From positions 5,498,143-5,530,391 of the forward strand of contig CM001633.1 of NCBI GenBank assembly GCA_000309945.1: 32,249 nucleotides of DNA, in the 5' to 3' direction. Made by a program: the position numbers and the translations under genes. The stretch comes from Leptolyngbyaceae cyanobacterium JSC-12 (lineage in GTDB: Bacteria > Cyanobacteriota > Cyanobacteriia > Leptolyngbyales > Leptolyngbyaceae). The notes below the pieces were generated by a model that saw nothing but the letters and a program-made list of their open reading frames with translations, was not told the origin of the DNA and did not search any database. Positions 14,160-21,860 of the stretch are shown piece by piece. Position 1 is the stretch's first letter. The number at the start of each line of letters is the position of its first letter.

Positions 14160-15272
14160 TTAACTCGATAGTTGCATTCGACGCATTCCCCACCAGGCCA
14201 GCCCAAACTCGGCGATGCCCAAAATCAGCATGGCAATGATCAAATGCCAGGTGCCAAACCAGCCTGATCCCCGGACAAACACATTGCGGCAGAGTTCGAT
14301 GTAGTAACGCACCGGGACGAAGTAGGAAAAAATGGAAAACGGAAACGGGACGCTGTTGAGGGGAAACAGAAAGCCTGCCAACAGAAATGCGGTTAGTACT
14401 TTGATTGTGCCGATCGCCTGCACGGCAGCACTTTGAGTCGTAGTAAAAATGCCAATAATTAACCCCAACTGCACCCCCGCTAACATAAACACAGGGGTGC
14501 CAACCACCAAGGGCAAAGGATCGCCGACAAAGCCCACCCCAAATAACAACCAACCGACGATAAATAGAATCAGGGCTTCTCCTAAACCCACAGCAATATA
14601 GGCGAGGGATTTACCCACGAGCAGTTCAAAGGCGCTCAAGTTGGAGGCATAGAGTTGCAAGATGGTGCCCTGCTCTTTTTCGCGGACAAGGGCGATCGCA
14701 ATCAGCAGCGGTGGGAAAATCGCCAGAATAACACCATAACTTCCGGGCACGATAAATAGCGATTCCTGCCGTCCTGGATTGAACCAGAGACGCACCTGAG
14801 CCACAACTCCTAAGGACTCAGAGAGTTTGCCCAATCGCTCTTGCAGTACAAACAGCGTGGCACCTTCGACGGCAAGCTTGATCACCCGGGCGTTGATCAC
14901 ATCACCGCCATCAATCACCACCTGTACCCTTCCCGTTCTACCCGCATCGACATCGGCGGCAAATCCGGGAGGAATGGTAATTTGCGCCTGTGCCATGTCG
15001 CGATCGAGGGCATCGGGAAAGCGCTTTCCTTGCCACTCTGCCGGAACAAATAAATTGGTGGCGTACAGCCGCTCAATATAGCTGCGGCTGAGGCTAGTTT
15101 GATCGAGATCGCGCACCACAAGCGGAATGTTTTTGGCTTCGAGGCGAATCGCAAAGCCGATAATCAGCAACGCAACCACAGGCAAAATAAAGGCGAGGGC
15201 CACACCTAAGCGATCGCGCTGGAATTGTTCTAACTCTTTAAGGAATTGGTTGCGAATGCGTCGAATACTCAT
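14160..15272 (-). CDS. ABC-2 type permease (YbhS-like)
   Basis: 370 residues from the ATG at 15272 (MSIRRIRNQFLKELEQFQRD). The upstream extension of the open frame overlaps the ATPase gene and is not protein-like for this family. The layout is one N-terminal helix (VALAFILPVVALLIIGFAI), a periplasmic domain (YIERLYATNLFVPAEWQGK), and five C-terminal helices with the EKEQGTILQLYASNLSAFEL loop. The start codon overlaps the stop of the ATPase gene (ATGA at 15269-15272), so translation is coupled. It pairs with the permease encoded next. Confidence 0.92.
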   Translation of the reverse strand: MSIRRIRNQFLKELEQFQRDRLGVALAFILPVVALLIIGFAIRLEAKNIPLVVRDLDQTSLSRSYIERLYATNLFVPAEWQGKRFPDALDRDMAQAQITIPPGFAADVDAGRTGRVQVVIDGGDVINARVIKLAVEGATLFVLQERLGKLSESLGVVAQVRLWFNPGRQESLFIVPGSYGVILAIFPPLLIAIALVREKEQGTILQLYASNLSAFELLVGKSLAYIAVGLGEALILFIVGWLLFGVGFVGDPLPLVVGTPVFMLAGVQLGLIIGIFTTTQSAAVQAIGTIKVLTAFLLAGFLFPLNSVPFPFSIFSYFVPVRYYIELCRNVFVRGSGWFGTWHLIIAMLILGIAEFGLAWWGMRRMQLSS

Positions 15273-17257
15273 GGGGGTGCGCCTCCAGCTCGTTGCACTT
15301 CGCCAATAAAGGCATCTTCCAAGGAAAAGGGAATGGGCTGGGTGTCTAGCAGCGGCAAATTTGCTTGTTGCAGCAGGGATTCCACTTGGGACAATTCCTG
15401 GTGGGGATGGTCTAAAACAATGTGGAGGCGATCGCCAAAAATCGACACGCGCCAAGGCTCCAGGTGTTGCCGCAGGCGATCGTAACTGGCTTGCAACTGT
15501 GCCACGCGCAATTCAAACAACTGTCCTGGTTGGGCCGCTTTGATCTGACTGGCTGACCCCTCTGCCACCTTGCGCCCCGCCACCATAAAGCACATCCGGT
15601 TACACTGTTCAGCTTCATTCATGTAGTGGGTAGTCACCAGAATAGCGGTGCCATTACGGGCAAAGTCGTTAATTAACTGCCAGAACTGCTGTCGTGCCAG
15701 TACGTCTACTCCAGAGGTCGGTTCGTCTAAAAATAAAATCTCTGGCTCATGCATCACCGAAGCCCCAAATGCCACGCGCTGCTTCCAACCCCCCGGTAGC
15801 TGTCGCGTTAGCAAATGTTCCTGTCCTTCTAACCCACAAATCGCCAGCACCCAGCGGATCTTTTCCCGTTGCTGGCGGGGCGGAATGCCGTACACCCCAC
15901 TGTAAAATTGCAAATTTTCTAAAATCGTCAGGTCGTCGTAGAGGGTAAACTTTTGGCTCATGTAGCCCATGCGCTGACGCAGGGCAGGACTGCGCAGATC
16001 ACCGGTTTCACCCGCGATCGCCATCTGCCCAGAACTGATGGGCAACAAGCCACACAGCATCTTGATGGTGGTGGTTTTTCCGGCTCCGTTGGCTCCCAGC
16101 AGCCCATAGACTTCGCCGTAATGGATGTCCAGGTTCAGATCGACGACGGCATGAAAGCTGCCGAAGTGGCGGTTGAGGTTGCGGACAGCGATGGCAATGG
16201 TGGACGATGGGGTGCTGGCGATGGCAGGCGAGGGATAAGAGCGCGGGAAGGGAATGGATAGCGGAATGCCCCCTTGGCGACGCAGGAGGGTGGTGAAAAC
16301 GTTTTCCAGAGTGGCGGCTTCGGGCTGAATGCGATCGCAGTCCACGTGAGCCTGCGCCAGCCGATCTCGCACCCACTGTTCCCCAAGTTGGGCATCGTTA
16401 ACCAGCACTTCAATACGATCGCCTAGAGTCGAGACATCGGCCAGTTCTCCGGTCTGCACCAAGGGCAGTAAAGCTTTTTCCGTTTTGACTAACTCAGCCG
16501 TGCGAATCACGAGGCGTTGGAGTCCCAAATCAGCTTTCAGTTGGGCGGGAGTGCCGATTTGTTGGATCTGTCCGTCATACATTAACGCCACGCGATCGCA
16601 CCGTTCCGCTTCATCTAAATCGGGAGTTGCCACAACGATCGTGATCCCCTGGGCAGTTAAGCTGGCCAAAATGTCCCAGAACTCCCGACGGGCAATGGTA
16701 TCGACCCCCGTAGTTGGCTCGTCTAGCAACAGCACACGCGGTTCGGAAATCAGCGCACAACACAGAGCTAACTTCTGTTTCATGCCCCCGGAAAGTCTAC
16801 CTGCAAGGCGATCGCGAAATCGGTCCAATTGCATCAGCGTCAGGTATTTCGTGCGGCGTGCCTCGACCTGAGGCTCAGGGACAAGCCGCAGTCCAGCACT
16901 GTAGGCAATATTTTCCTCAACGCTGAGGTCAGGATACAGCGAAAATTGTTGCGTCAAATACCCGGTGTAGTTGCGGGCATCTCTGGCAGGCAATCCCAGG
17001 ATTTTGGCAGTCCCAGCAGTGGCTTCCATCACCCCACCCAAAATATGGAACGCCGTAGTTTTACCTGCGCCATCCGGCCCAATTAGACCAAACAATTCCC
17101 CCCGCTGCACCTCCAGATCGATGCCCCGAATGGCGATTGTGTTGCCATAGTGTTTGTACAACTTACGGATTGAGATTGTGACAGCCTCGTGGTCAGGAGC
17201 CGATAAGGTGCGATCGTCTTTTCCTGGGAAACTGGCAGAGTTAAGGATCTGAGTCAT
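15269..17257 (-). CDS. ABC transporter with two fused ATPase domains (YbhF-like)
   Basis: 662 residues from the ATG at 17257 (MTQILNSASFPGK); a longer frame up to 17314 would run through a palindrome and lacks support. Two complete nucleotide-binding domains follow each other. The first has Walker A GPDGAGKTT, signature LSGGMKQK and Walker B LLLDEPTTGVD. The second has GANGAGKTT, LPGGWKQR and LFLDEPTSGVD. Proline in place of serine at the second signature is unusual. The double domain would serve the two permeases encoded downstream as a pseudo-symmetric exporter. The first gene of the operon, so probably next to its promoter. Confidence 0.93.
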   Translation of the reverse strand: MTQILNSASFPGKDDRTLSAPDHEAVTISIRKLYKHYGNTIAIRGIDLEVQRGELFGLIGPDGAGKTTAFHILGGVMEATAGTAKILGLPARDARNYTGYLTQQFSLYPDLSVEENIAYSAGLRLVPEPQVEARRTKYLTLMQLDRFRDRLAGRLSGGMKQKLALCCALISEPRVLLLDEPTTGVDTIARREFWDILASLTAQGITIVVATPDLDEAERCDRVALMYDGQIQQIGTPAQLKADLGLQRLVIRTAELVKTEKALLPLVQTGELADVSTLGDRIEVLVNDAQLGEQWVRDRLAQAHVDCDRIQPEAATLENVFTTLLRRQGGIPLSIPFPRSYPSPAIASTPSSTIAIAVRNLNRHFGSFHAVVDLNLDIHYGEVYGLLGANGAGKTTTIKMLCGLLPISSGQMAIAGETGDLRSPALRQRMGYMSQKFTLYDDLTILENLQFYSGVYGIPPRQQREKIRWVLAICGLEGQEHLLTRQLPGGWKQRVAFGASVMHEPEILFLDEPTSGVDVLARQQFWQLINDFARNGTAILVTTHYMNEAEQCNRMCFMVAGRKVAEGSASQIKAAQPGQLFELRVAQLQASYDRLRQHLEPWRVSIFGDRLHIVLDHPHQELSQVESLLQQANLPLLDTQPIPFSLEDAFIGEVQRAGGAPP

Positions 17258-17307
17258 AGCACGCCCTGATAAACACGTTTCTGCCTTGAAGCCGCGAATG
17301 ATGTAAA

Positions 17308-17322
17308 CCTCCAATTTGGAGG
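17308..17322. promoter_or_regulatory. Perfect palindrome upstream of the exporter operon, possible operator
   Basis: CCTCCAATTTGGAGG is a 15-bp perfect palindrome centred on a single T, 51 bp before the ATG at 17257. Position and symmetry suit a repressor site; YbhF-type exporters are often controlled by TetR-family proteins. No regulator gene is seen in the window. Confidence 0.45.
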
Positions 17323-17603
17323 ATAGGATAAGAAGTTGAGTATCTTGTGAAGAAGCGAATGTAGAAAACTGAGTTTAAGGGGTTGCAGCCGACTTCTCAG
17401 CAACACTGTCATCAACCAAGCCTCATCACACTAATTTGCCAACAATCTTCCTCCTATCTAAGTTTGAAAAACAACAGATAAGATTTCGCTTCCATCCCTA
17501 CTGATCGCCCAGAGACATAAAGAATCTATGCAAGCCGTGAGAGAGTAAAGACAACCAAACCCTCACCCTCTCCCAGTTGGAGAATAACAAGAAGCTTCTG
17601 GCA

Positions 17604-18618
17604 ATGGATTTGGGCAAATTCAACTGCGTATCCTGCTTGGTTGACACCGAGACCAATACAACCGAATTTGAAACCATCAAAGACCTATCGTACTGAACTT
17701 GAGGGGTTGTTAAATCGGATGCACCCTCAACTGGTCGTGATGGAAACTTGCTCAATTACAGGATGGGTGCATGATTTGTGGGTGGAACAGGGCTATGAGG
17801 GGTTAGTTGCCGACCCGTCTCAAGAAGCGTGGCGTTGGCAGAACGTCAAGCGAAAACCAGACCAAGACGCTGCGTTAAAACTAGCAAAATTAGCGGCGCT
17901 TGACCAGATCAAGCCAGTGTATGTGCCTGCTGCACCCTCACGGCAGTATCGGCAGTTAGTCAAGTATCGCAACACAGTGGTTAATCGCGTCAACCGGATT
18001 CAACATAATATGCGTGCTTTGGTTGACCAACAAGGAGTCAAAATTCCAGCAGGAGATGGCGCCTGGACAGTGGCAGGCATTGAGGAATTAAGCCAACACC
18101 GCAAGCCTATGTCGCAGTGTGACATGAGCAATCTCTGGCGGGGTGAGTTAGCCCTGGAGTTAACCATGCTCGACCAATTGGGGGAACACCTTGCCTGCAT
18201 TGAGCGGCAATTGGAGGAGTTGGCAAAATCACAGGAGCAAGTGCAACTGTTGCAGACGATTCCCGGTGTTGGACGCACAACGGCTGAAGTGATTGTTGCC
18301 TGTCTTGATGCCCCCAAGCGGTTTGAGAATGTGCAGCAAGTTTCAGCCTAGGCTGGATTAATTGCGCAGCAACATCAGTCAGGACAAACCAATCGATTGG
18401 GCAAGATTACCAAACGTGGCTCCCGATTACTGCGAAGCGCTTTGGTAGAAGCAAGTTGGGCTATGCTGCGCTACAACGAGTGGGCAGGTGTGACCTATGC
18501 TCGAATTTGTGGAGGGCAAAAGACGCGCAAGAAACCAGCAATTACGGCATTAGCCCGAAAATTGTTGATGCGCTGTTGGGCGACGTTGAGACACCATCAG
18601 CCTTGGAATCCTGACTGA
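17604..18618 (+). pseudogene. IS110-family transposase, broken by a frameshift and a nonsense codon
   Basis: The protein can be followed from MDLGKFNCVSC at 17604 through FETIK, then one base out of frame at about 17682 into TYRTELEGLLNRMHPQLVVM with ETC, the KRKPDQDAALKLAKLAALDQ block, and the second half with TIPGVGRTTAEVIVACLDAP. After QVSA an in-frame TAG (18349-18351) replaces the tyrosine expected before AGLI, and the frame continues to KPAITALARKLLMRCWATLR and stops at 18618. Catalytic DEDD-type acids (D near the start, E of VVMETC, DxD of KPDQD) are retained, but the gene is dead as it stands. Element ends could not be defined. Confidence 0.88.
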
Positions 18619-18840
18619 GCTCAGCCCATGACATCAACAAGTTGAGAACGCCCAGACACGTTAAAAAAACGATGTCAAAGGGAAATGATTCAGCATGAGC
18701 TTGGATTTGAGCCTAATTTGAAACACAATTGCCCTAACGAATAAGCCATGCCCCTACCAGATGAGCAAATCATGATGACAAAAATAGACCCTGCTTGGAA
18801 AATAAAAGCTGAAAATCTGCTTGACACGCTCACGGCTTCA

Positions 18841-18921
18841 TAGTCACCTCAAATCAGCGGTTGCCGATCGCCCTCAACGCTGCAACGATCGTCCTTTATT
18901 CGCTGCACCAATATGTTAGAT
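18841..18921 (-). other. Degenerate attC-like site
   Basis: GTTAGAT at 18915-18921 closes a stretch that aligns with the attC at 25609-25692 (shared AGCGGTTGCCGATCGCC and ATTCGCTGCAC segments), but the left box reads TAGTCAC instead of ending in AAC. It is probably an eroded site. Confidence 0.5.
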
Positions 18922-19122
18922 AAGCGGCACACTAATCACCTCCCGGCAACTCATCTTCACACCTCCCACCAGCACCCCTCGATGCTGCCCTGACCGATCC
19001 CCTTCTGGGCGCTCTCGCGATTACAGATACCCTTGAACGACTGCCATAACTGACAATCTTCTGGGTGGTTTCGGACTCACAAATCACCTCGAAGAACGAG
19101 TGCAAAGACTGGATACGGAGCC
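18922..19122 (-). repeat. ORF-less integron cassette
   Basis: About 200 bp between two attC-like sites with no believable reading frame. It has the repeat core of this family (CTTCTGGGCGCTCTCGCGAT, then CTTCTGGGTGGTTTCGGA) and the conserved end GAACGAGTGCAAAGACTGG followed by ATACGGAGCC before the attC box. It is more diverged than the 1-210 and 25693-25893 pair. Confidence 0.6.
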
Positions 19123-19209
19123 AGCTAACAGTGAAGTGTAGCGGTTGCAAACAGACTTCGCTACTCTACGAGCAAGACCCAGCAATCCGTTACAACAGCG
19201 TTGTTAGCT
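19123..19209 (-). other. attC site, - oriented
   Basis: AGCTAAC (19123-19129) to GTTAGCT (19203-19209), 87 bp. Arms pair as TGTTGTAACGG (- strand, right end) with AGT-GTAGCGG, with one unpaired base. Confidence 0.8.
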
Positions 19210-19415
19210 GAGAGACGCACCGATTGTCTTGGCTGACCTTGACTTTGCCACCCCCAATCTATCCTTAAACCACCGTCCTCACCCACCGTCGTCCTCTGGG
19301 CGCTTTTCGACACCACAAGTATCCTCGAGCGACGGTCTCAGTCCACCAACTTCTGGGTGCTTTGCTACTTGACGATACGGCTTTGTGAACGAGTGGAATG
19401 ACTAGTTGCGAAACC
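19210..19415 (-). repeat. ORF-less integron cassette
   Basis: 206 bp between two attC sites, no gene. Closely related to 31858-32047: both start GAGACGCACCGATTG and share GACGATACGGCTT and TTCTGGGTGCTTTGCTACTT. The internal repeats are built on TCTGGGYGCTTT. Confidence 0.7.
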
Positions 19416-19500
19416 AGCTAACGTTCCTGTTGAGCGGCTGCCAGAACCTTCAACTCAGCACTAGAATCTTTTTCAGTCCGCTGTACCGAGTTTGTTAGCT
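19416..19500 (-). other. attC site, - oriented
   Basis: AGCTAAC (19416-19422) to GTTAGCT (19494-19500), 85 bp. Arms pair as GTACAGCGGAC (- strand, right end) with GTT-GAGCGGC. The 277 bp that follow, to 19777, hold no gene that I can see. Confidence 0.75.
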
Positions 19501-19777
19501 TGTCGTTTTAACAATTTACTTTAAGAACAATCCCTACTAAGTTCAGTCTTAACTCAGTCTTTTTCCCTTGATTGACCGACTTAAAACTGGCACACTGAAC
19601 TCAAGCTTAAATAGTGTTATCGCGCTCACAAGCAGATTACGAATACCCTACGTTTCGTTCACATTCTAATTGAGATAACTATAAGTCATTGATTCTAGCA
19701 GCTTTGCTGGGGAACTGTGGTTTTCTAACTCAATCAAGAAGCTATTTGCGTCATATTCAACGCTCAAGGAAAATTCA

Positions 19778-20560
19778 ATGAAATTAGCTCAACCTGATCG
19801 ACAAGTAGAAACAGTAGTGAATTTTGCATCCTCAAAGTCTTCTATACATCCTGGTCAATTGTCTGACTTAGATCAATTAGTTCAGACCAGAAAGTTGATT
19901 AAACTTCTTAGTCGAAAGCAAAGTAAGTACCAATGTAGACAAACCCTCAAGGCTTTGGGAGACATTGGTATCGGCAATTCAGATGTCGCCAGTGCGTTAA
20001 TTAGAACTTTGCGTAGAAGCTCTCATTCTTCTTCCTTTCAACGTAGATACATTGCCAAAACGTTGTTGAAAATTGATCCAGGGAATCAAGAGGGGATCGC
20101 AGTTCTCACAACGCTTGATAATGGGCAAGCACAAGAGAAAACCTGGTTAATTCGAGCCTTCTACAGACGAATACGAAGATACAGGCGAATACGAAGAGAA
20201 ATTCAGAAGGCGATTAATGCATTTCTTATGCGAATCAAGGCACCTTTCATCATAACCGCAGAGATTGTGGCGATCATCATAGTTGTCATAATAATGTTCA
20301 GAAGCGGTCTTATTCCGAAATCGCAAATGGTGTATTCAGTGGTTATATGGATCGTAATTTGGCTTTTCAAAATAGGTGTATTCACTTTCCCCCTACCTTT
20401 CACTGATGTTAGGAGAGGGGGAAACACCTCTAGTTTTCCTAGGGGTAAGGAAGGAGATAGTTCCTTTGATGATTATGATGTTCGTGGTAGCTATGTTCGT
20501 GATCACTACCGCGATAGTTATGGTAATGGCTGGGGGGATGGTTACGGTGGCTGGGATTAG
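19778..20560 (+). CDS. Membrane protein with HEAT-like N-terminus, 260 aa
   Basis: The N-terminal ~120 residues are helical and HEAT-like (KQSKYQCRQTLKALGDIGIG, SDVASALIRTLRRSSHSS). A basic stretch (RRIRRYRRIRREIQKAINAF) precedes two hydrophobic segments at about residues 153-173 and 181-199 (MVYSVVIWIVIWLFKIGVF). The tail is rich in Gly, Asp and Tyr (DNA repeats of GGTTACGGTGGCTGG type), probably disordered. No known family is recognised. The gene is the first of three closely spaced + strand genes and reads against the flanking attC orientation, converging on the STAND gene. Confidence 0.65.
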   Translation: MKLAQPDRQVETVVNFASSKSSIHPGQLSDLDQLVQTRKLIKLLSRKQSKYQCRQTLKALGDIGIGNSDVASALIRTLRRSSHSSSFQRRYIAKTLLKIDPGNQEGIAVLTTLDNGQAQEKTWLIRAFYRRIRRYRRIRREIQKAINAFLMRIKAPFIITAEIVAIIIVVIIMFRSGLIPKSQMVYSVVIWIVIWLFKIGVFTFPLPFTDVRRGGNTSSFPRGKEGDSSFDDYDVRGSYVRDHYRDSYGNGWGDGYGGWD

Positions 20561-20584
20561 TAGGGAGTGAAATTTTAGTAAGCG

Positions 20585-21139
20585 ATGCAACTCTATACTT
20601 TGCTTGAACTGGATCAACTGATCAACGATCAACTTCAGCAGGATTTTGCCTGTTTACTCAAAGTTAGTCACTGGGTGAGAAACTTCTTGGCAAACTCTCA
20701 TCCTCAACTTGGTCGTCGTGGTTCAGTGTGCCCATTCATTCCTCGTGCGCTCCAGTTAGATTTAATCCGGATGACCGTAATTCGTGCGCGTGAACTGGAA
20801 CCGCAGCACATTGAAGTAATTGTTAAACGCTATCGAGACATTTTTCTCAAGCTAGAGCCAAATGATGAGAATGCTGTGAGCAAAGCACTTCTACTCATTT
20901 TTCCTGACATAATCACTGAGCGTGATTTCAGACTGCTCAACGGTTTACACAAAGCTTTGAAACCTTACTTCATTGAATCAGGACTTATGCTTGGTGTCTT
21001 TCATCCAGTTGCTAATAAACCAGGACTACACAACCCAAATTTCTATCCATTTCTCAGCCCTGTGCCCTTGTTAGCAATCCGGTTTATGGTTCCACCTGAT
21101 CTGTATCTCTTTCATCCATGCCGCACGCAGGAGAGGTAA
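20585..21139 (+). CDS. Hypothetical protein, DUF6875-like
   Basis: 184 residues. Recognisable stretches are CPFIPRALQLDLIRM, LLLIFPDIITERDFRLLNGL, GLMLGVFHPVANKPGLHNPN and PFLSPVPLLAIRFMVPPDLY. This pattern recalls the DUF6875 family as I remember it, and the function is unknown in any case. The gene starts 24 bp after its upstream neighbour and ends 6 bp before the next, so the three genes are probably one operon. No membrane segments. Confidence 0.6.
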   Translation: MQLYTLLELDQLINDQLQQDFACLLKVSHWVRNFLANSHPQLGRRGSVCPFIPRALQLDLIRMTVIRARELEPQHIEVIVKRYRDIFLKLEPNDENAVSKALLLIFPDIITERDFRLLNGLHKALKPYFIESGLMLGVFHPVANKPGLHNPNFYPFLSPVPLLAIRFMVPPDLYLFHPCRTQER

Positions 21140-21145
21140 TAGCCG

Positions 21146-21805
21146 ATGACTGGTTTAAGATTACCAAGACGTGTCTTATCGATCATTATTTTAGGAGTTC
21201 TAGGATTTGCAATCGCTCTTTCTCTGCCCGTGGCTTCTAATCCGATCAATCCTGCTCCAGAGCCTACTTCAGAGATGATCACATTCTTTGAGAACCGGAC
21301 TCGCGAACACATTAACCGAGTTCATCATAATCTTACTATCCTGGCAAAACTTCCCACCTATCCACAAGATATTCTCAGTCGAGGTGAGATTCACGATGCG
21401 TCAAAGTTTGTTCAGCCTGAGCGAGTACCCTATATCTGGTTGACTGAGTTTTACCGTCGCCGTCAAAGTGGTGAAGTATTTACCTATCCGAATGGGGTCG
21501 AGGAACAGGTAAAGGCGGCTATCCACCATCATGTCACAACTAATCGCCACCATCCTGAGTTTCATGCCTCTCCGAATGATATGTCTGATGTTGACCTGAT
21601 CGAGATGGTTTGCGATTGGACAGCGATCGCTCAAGAACTCGAAGAAAATGGAGTTGAAAGAAATGGGGGCAGCGCAAGATCATGGGCAGATAGAACGATC
21701 GGAAAACGAGAAGGCTTCAACTTTAGTGAAGCTAAAAAAGAGTTCATTTATCAGGTGATTGATGACCTCGATCGCCAACGAACTATTTCCAGTTTAGAAA
21801 GGTAG
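21146..21805 (+). CDS. Secreted DUF5662-like protein with HD-type His/Asp motifs
   Basis: 219 residues. The N-terminus (MTGLRLPRRVLSIIILGVLG FAIALSLPVASNP in two parts) is a signal peptide or anchor. The mature part has metal-binding-type motifs in order: REHINRVHHNL, RGEIHDASKF, AIHHHVTTNRHHPEF and LIEMVCDWTAIAQE. These fit DUF5662, a family related to HD-domain hydrolases. A good ribosome site (AGGAGAGG) lies upstream. As the third gene of the operon it would act in the periplasm or at the membrane; substrate unknown. Confidence 0.7.
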   Translation: MTGLRLPRRVLSIIILGVLGFAIALSLPVASNPINPAPEPTSEMITFFENRTREHINRVHHNLTILAKLPTYPQDILSRGEIHDASKFVQPERVPYIWLTEFYRRRQSGEVFTYPNGVEEQVKAAIHHHVTTNRHHPEFHASPNDMSDVDLIEMVCDWTAIAQELEENGVERNGGSARSWADRTIGKREGFNFSEAKKEFIYQVIDDLDRQRTISSLER

Positions 21806-21860
21806 ATTTAATCAGGCGTAAAACTAGCAGAGAATCTACCCTATAGAGAGTATCAAGAGA

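Noticed and set aside
18349-18351. TAG in the IS110 transposase as programmed recoding
   Set aside because: The gene also has a frameshift near 17682, so simple decay explains both.
18922-19500. The closely spaced repeats as a CRISPR array
   Set aside because: The repeats are 80-90 bp imperfect palindromes with ~200-bp related spacers, not short direct repeats with unique spacers, and no cas gene is near.
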